10,105 nucleotides of DNA from Syntrophaceae bacterium (GTDB lineage Bacteria; Desulfobacterota; Syntrophia; Syntrophales; UBA5619): contig CAKKRN010000216.1 of assembly GCA_919902745.1 (NCBI GenBank), positions 1-10,105 on the forward strand, read 5' to 3'. The position numbers and the translations under genes were made by a program. Position 1 is the first letter of the stretch. Each line of letters begins with the position of its first letter. The notes beneath the pieces were generated by a model that saw nothing but the letters and a program-made list of their open reading frames with translations, was not told the DNA's origin and did no database searches. Of this stretch, positions 7,295 to 10,105 are shown piece by piece.

Positions 7295-7897
7295 TTATAA
7301 ACGAGTCGCCTCTGTTCTGCCGTCATTTCGGCCGTCGTCTTTGTCTTCCAACTCCAGAATTTCGATCCCCGCCGCGCCGACATGGTCGCGGAAACGGCCG
7401 AGCCCCGCGCGGACCTCGTCCACGTGATCCTCCCTGACCGGGATCTCCAGACGAATGGCAGGGAGCTCCTCCGGTTTGCACGCAAAACCGTCGAAAAGGC
7501 CCGTGAGCATGGCTTCGACCATTCCGGAGAGTTTCAGGGCTCCGCGTCCGGCGGCGGGAACGGGGAGGACCAGGTCGGCCGCCCGGATGCCGCTCACGGT
7601 CTGCGCCATCTGATAACCGGCGTTGTAGAGTCGGTCGTAGGTCAACGCGGAAAGCGATCCCAAACCGAAGAGGAGCAGGCGGGAGATACGGATGCGTTCG
7701 GGAAAGGCGTAGAGCAGCTTTTCCGGAAAATCGCCGGAAATCCTGCCTTGGGCGATCTCGGTGGAGATCATCCCGTTGAGGCGCCAGTCCACCAGACCGC
7801 AGTAACCTTTCGGCGGCCTTTCATCGGAGAAGAAACCCAGGATCAGGGTGTCATGGCTCAGGGCTTCCGGCGAGGTGTGGGATATCTTGATCTTCAT
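7295..7897 (-). CDS. Stand-alone M17 leucyl aminopeptidase N-terminal-domain-like protein
   Basis: The 200-residue product resembles the N-terminal, non-catalytic domain of M17 aminopeptidases (PepA family): a MKIKI opening strand, DTLILGFFSDE at 16-26, a GDFPEKLL segment at 55-62, and the ISRLLLFGLGS strand-turn at 71-81 that matches the usual 'rVLLVGLG' element, then a helical DRLYNAGYQMAQTV stretch. The metal-binding catalytic domain of about 300 residues that normally follows is absent; the protein ends in a charged tail and tandem stops TAATAA. No peptidase activity is therefore expected. ATG at 7897 was chosen because homology-like sequence begins there and AGGAAGG directly precedes it, though the spacing is short. 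An upstream ATG at 7981 would add 28 residues that simply read nusB out of frame. The gene starts 47 nt inside nusB and lies 18 bp before trkA, so it looks like an operon member. Family assignment is from pattern memory; function is unknown. Confidence 0.68.
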   Translation of the reverse strand: MKIKISHTSPEALSHDTLILGFFSDERPPKGYCGLVDWRLNGMISTEIAQGRISGDFPEKLLYAFPERIRISRLLLFGLGSLSALTYDRLYNAGYQMAQTVSGIRAADLVLPVPAAGRGALKLSGMVEAMLTGLFDGFACKPEELPAIRLEIPVREDHVDEVRAGLGRFRDHVGAAGIEILELEDKDDGRNDGRTEATRL

Positions 7898-8306
7898 CCT
7901 TCCTGCGCAGCTTTCCGTAGAGATCGTCGAGAATACCGTTGATGAACGCCCCCGAGTTTTCGGAGCCGTATACCTTTCCAAGGTCGATCGCCTCGTTCAG
8001 CGTGACTTTGGGGGGGATGTCCCGGCAGAACAGGAGCTCGTAAACGGCCATCCGCAGGATGCTCTTGTCCACGCGGGACATCCTTGACATGGTCCAGTTT
8101 TCGGAACTGCCGCCGATCAGGCTGTCGATCTGCTCCCGGTTGTTCCAGGTCCCCTCGATCAAAAGGGAAGAAAATTTTCTCGCCTCTTCCGGCGCGTCGA
8201 AATTGGCCCAGAACAGGGCAATAGACTCCTGCAGGTCGATTCCGTGAACGTCGAGCGCATAAAGAACCTGAAGGGTAACCTCTCTTGCCTTCCGCCGCTG
8301 GTGCAT
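7851..8306 (-). CDS. nusB: Transcription antitermination factor NusB
   Basis: Small all-helical RNA-binding protein that, with NusE (ribosomal protein S10), binds boxA RNA and supports antitermination on rRNA operons. The 151-residue product opens with RRKAREVTLQVLYALD, the family's arginine-rich RNA-binding N-terminus, and contains VDKSILRMAVYELLF at about 89-103 and the conserved P(P)KVTLNEAIDLGKVYGSENSGAFINGILD stretch thereafter. The start at 8306 puts these motifs at the expected place; GAGGG lies 4 nt upstream, and an out-of-frame ATG at 8310 begins a shadow frame. The last residues after the FINGILDDL helix (roughly KLRRKDEDQDIPHLAGSPEP) form a charged tail, and this part overlaps the next gene. 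Its place after ribH is conserved across many proteobacteria. Confidence 0.96.
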   Translation of the reverse strand: MHQRRKAREVTLQVLYALDVHGIDLQESIALFWANFDAPEEARKFSSLLIEGTWNNREQIDSLIGGSSENWTMSRMSRVDKSILRMAVYELLFCRDIPPKVTLNEAIDLGKVYGSENSGAFINGILDDLYGKLRRKDEDQDIPHLAGSPEP

Positions 8307-8362
8307 TCATCCCTCAGATTTCGGTCGGGTAATCAGAGCAACCGCATTGTGTCGGATCTCTA

Positions 8363-8827
8363 TTACAATTTTTTGAAAAGATCAACCATCTCGATAGCGG
8401 ACATCGCGGCGTCCCAGCCCTTGTTTCCCGCCTTGGCGCCCGCCCGTTCAATCGCCTGCTCGATGGTGTCCGTCGTCAGCACGCCGAACGCCACCGGCAC
8501 CTCGGTCTCCAGCCCCACCATCGCGATCCCCTTGGAGACCTCCGCGCTGATATATTCGAAGTGAGGCGTGGCGCCGCGGATGACCGCGCCGAGGCAGATC
8601 ACGGCGTCGAAGCGTCCGCTTTTCGCCATCTTCTTGGCGGTGAGCGGCAACTCGAAGGCGCCGGGCACCCGGACGATCTGGATCTCCTTCTCGTCCGCGC
8701 CGGCCCGCGTCAGGGCGTCGACGGCCCCTTCGATCAGGCGGCCGCTGATGAAGTCATTGAAACGGCTGGCAACGATGCCGAACCTCATTCCCTTCGCGAC
8801 GATTTTTCCCTCGATGATTTTTGGCAT
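8363..8827 (-). CDS. ribH: 6,7-dimethyl-8-ribityllumazine synthase (RibH)
   Basis: Penultimate riboflavin-pathway enzyme, condensing 5-amino-6-ribitylamino-uracil with 3,4-dihydroxy-2-butanone 4-phosphate, the latter made by the neighbouring ribBA product. The 154 residues are the standard length. Visible signatures are SRFN at 21-24 (with the substrate-stacking Phe23), VPGAFELP at 54-61, [13 protein letters not shown] at 80-92 with the catalytic His89, FGVLTTDT at 114-121, and [11 protein letters not shown] with the phosphate-contacting Arg128. ATG at 8827 has AGGAGA 7 nt upstream and is 35 bp after the ribBA stop; the gene ends in tandem stops TAATAG, 56 bp before nusB. Members of this family assemble as pentamers or 60-subunit capsids; the sequence alone does not say which. 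Confidence 0.98.
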   Translation of the reverse strand: MPKIIEGKIVAKGMRFGIVASRFNDFISGRLIEGAVDALTRAGADEKEIQIVRVPGAFELPLTAKKMAKSGRFDAVICLGAVIRGATPHFEYISAEVSKGIAMVGLETEVPVAFGVLTTDTIEQAIERAGAKAGNKGWDAAMSAIEMVDLFKKL

Positions 8828-8862
8828 GGTAATTTCTCCTCATAAAATCGATTGTTTCCTGT

Positions 8863-10065
8863 CTATACCTTCAGAATGTGTCCCATCTTCTGTCTCTTGG
8901 TCTGGAGGTACTGGATGTTGTTTTCATTCGGCCGGATCTCGATCGGGACCCGTTCGGTGATGGTCAGGCCGTACCCCTCGAGGCCGACGATCTTCTTCGG
9001 GTTGTTCGTGAGCAGCCGCATCTTCCGCACCCCGATGTCGGCAAGGATCTGGGCGCCGATGCCGTACTCCCGGAGGTCCTCCTTGAAGCCGAGCGCGATG
9101 TTTGCCTCCACGGTGTCCTGACCGTGCTCCTGGAGTTCGTAGGCCTTGATCTTGTTGACGAGACCGATCCCGCGGCCCTCCTGGTGCATGTAGACGATCA
9201 CGCCCCGGCCGGCCTCTTCCACCATCTTCATGGCCCGCTGGAGCTGGTCGCCGCAGTCGCACCGCTCGGAACCGAAGACGTCGCCCGTCAGGCATTCCGA
9301 ATGAACGCGGACCAGGACCTCGTCCTCCGCGGTGATGTCGCCCTTGATCAGGGCCACGTGCTTCATCTCGTCCACGTCGTTTTCATAGACGATCAGCTTG
9401 AATTCACCCCCGTACCGGGTAGGGATCGTGGCGGTCGCCGCCCGGCGGATCAGCGACTCGTGCTGCATCCGGAAGTCGATGAGATCCTTGATCGTGACGA
9501 TCTTCAGACCAAACTCCCGGGCGAAGATCTCCAGATCGGGCATTCGGGCCATCGTCCCGTCGTCCTTCATGACCTCGCAGATGACGCCGGCGGGTTTCTT
9601 GCCGGCGAGACGGGCAAGATCGACAGAGCCTTCCGTCTGGCCGGTTCGCACGAGCACCCCTCCGCGCCTGGCGCGGATCGGGAAGATGTGGCCGGGACTG
9701 ACCAGGTCATCCGGTTTCGCATCGTCGGCCACGGCGGCCCGGATCGTCGTCGCCCGGTCTGCCGCCGAGATCCCGGTGGTGACCCCCTGTTTCGCCTCGA
9801 TGGAGACCGTGAAGGCGGTGCCGAAACGGGATCGGTTGTCCCGGACCATCGGCAACAGCCGCAGCTTGTCCGCATTTTCTTCGGTCAGCGTAAGGCAGAT
9901 GAGCCCCCGCCCGTATCGGGCCATGAAATTGACCGCCTCCGGCGTAACGAACTCGGCCGCCATGCAGAGATCCCCTTCGTTTTCCCGATCTTCGTCATCA
10001 ACGAGGATGACCATCCTTCCGCTTTTGATATCGACAATGGCTTCCTTGATGGTGCTGACACCCAT
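8863..10065 (-). CDS. ribBA: Bifunctional 3,4-dihydroxy-2-butanone 4-phosphate synthase / GTP cyclohydrolase II
   Basis: Supplies both riboflavin precursors: the N-terminal half converts ribulose 5-phosphate to dihydroxybutanone phosphate and the C-terminal half opens GTP to the diaminopyrimidine. The 400 residues match the fused form. DHBP synthase part (about 1-200): acidic metal-binding [10 protein letters not shown] at 23-32, and VSPGHIFPI at 122-130 with the metal-ligand His126, then [15 protein letters not shown] at 141-155. GTP cyclohydrolase II part (about 205-400): zinc cysteines C258, C269 and C271 in the HSECLTGD...ERCDCGDQL block, HQEGRGIGL at 294-302, and LTNNPKKI at 352-359. Both active sites appear complete, unlike some fused proteins where one half has decayed. 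ATG at 10065 has a strong GAGGAG 5 nt upstream (10071-10076). It heads the visible cluster; other rib genes may lie to the right, outside the window. Confidence 0.98.
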   Translation of the reverse strand: MGVSTIKEAIVDIKSGRMVILVDDEDRENEGDLCMAAEFVTPEAVNFMARYGRGLICLTLTEENADKLRLLPMVRDNRSRFGTAFTVSIEAKQGVTTGISAADRATTIRAAVADDAKPDDLVSPGHIFPIRARRGGVLVRTGQTEGSVDLARLAGKKPAGVICEVMKDDGTMARMPDLEIFAREFGLKIVTIKDLIDFRMQHESLIRRAATATIPTRYGGEFKLIVYENDVDEMKHVALIKGDITAEDEVLVRVHSECLTGDVFGSERCDCGDQLQRAMKMVEEAGRGVIVYMHQEGRGIGLVNKIKAYELQEHGQDTVEANIALGFKEDLREYGIGAQILADIGVRKMRLLTNNPKKIVGLEGYGLTITERVPIEIRPNENNIQYLQTKRQKMGHILKV

Positions 10066-10078
10066 GTTTTCTCCTCTT

Positions 10079-10103
10079 TAATTAGGGACAGAGCCCCTAT
10101 TTA
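10079..10103. repeat. GGGACAG-type hairpin upstream of ribBA
   Basis: Arms TAATTAGGG (10079-10087) and CCCTATTTA (10095-10103) pair at eight of nine positions around the loop ACAGAGC. It shares the GGGACAG core with the two palindromes at leuS/lptE and has the same A/T-flanked form, so it may be a third, diverged family member. It lies just upstream of the ribBA Shine-Dalgarno. The window ends at 10105, so anything further upstream, including any FMN riboswitch or promoter, cannot be seen. Confidence 0.6.
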
Positions 10104-10105
10104 TT

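Noticed and set aside
7294..7299. Perfect TATAAT on the minus strand just before trkA
   Set aside because: No -35-like hexamer lies at 16-18 bp, the bases coincide with the tandem TAATAA stop of the preceding gene, and it would leave a leader of only about 10 nt.
1..10105. CRISPR array, tRNA/rRNA genes, prophage or defence-system genes
   Set aside because: No regularly spaced direct repeats, no tRNA-like cloverleaf and no recognisable phage or defence proteins were seen; nearly all sequence is accounted for by the nine genes.

Overview
The window is a GC-rich stretch of a Gram-negative bacterial chromosome in which every convincing gene lies on the minus strand, so transcription runs from the right edge to the left. 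The encoded outer-membrane lipoprotein (LptE) and a predicted outer-membrane beta-barrel show a diderm. Gene order, the DUF3187-like barrel protein and GGGGACA-type palindromes suggest a deltaproteobacterium (Desulfobacterota, perhaps near Syntrophales). That placement is inferred from gene content and was not tested by any search.

Right part (about 10105 to 7295): ribBA (bifunctional riboflavin precursor enzyme), ribH (lumazine synthase) and nusB (antitermination factor) form a classic riboflavin/nusB cluster. Next comes a 200-residue protein that resembles only the N-terminal domain of M17 leucyl aminopeptidases and whose start lies inside the 3' end of nusB. Middle part (7276 to 4461): trkA and trkH overlap by 4 bp and encode the gating subunit and pore subunit of a Trk-type potassium uptake system. 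Left part (4272 to 38): leuS (leucyl-tRNA synthetase), lptE (LPS-assembly lipoprotein) and a DUF3187-like secreted or outer-membrane protein. The leuS-lptE pairing is conserved in many proteobacteria. The nine genes are tightly packed. The largest gap is the 188 bp between trkH and leuS, where a weak promoter candidate may start the leuS-lptE unit.

Most genes are ordinary housekeeping genes and I see no unknown multi-gene system. The unusual signal is at the leuS/lptE junction, where two GGGGACA-ended palindromes sit 54 bp apart. One encodes the last nine residues of LeuRS together with an extra C-terminal tail. The other is a perfect 35-bp palindrome inside the signal-peptide codons of lptE. 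The best lptE ribosome-binding site and start codon lie between them. A related GGGACAG hairpin lies just upstream of ribBA at the right edge. They look like a dispersed REP-like palindromic family that has invaded coding sequence without breaking frame. The second point worth checking is the stand-alone M17 N-terminal domain.
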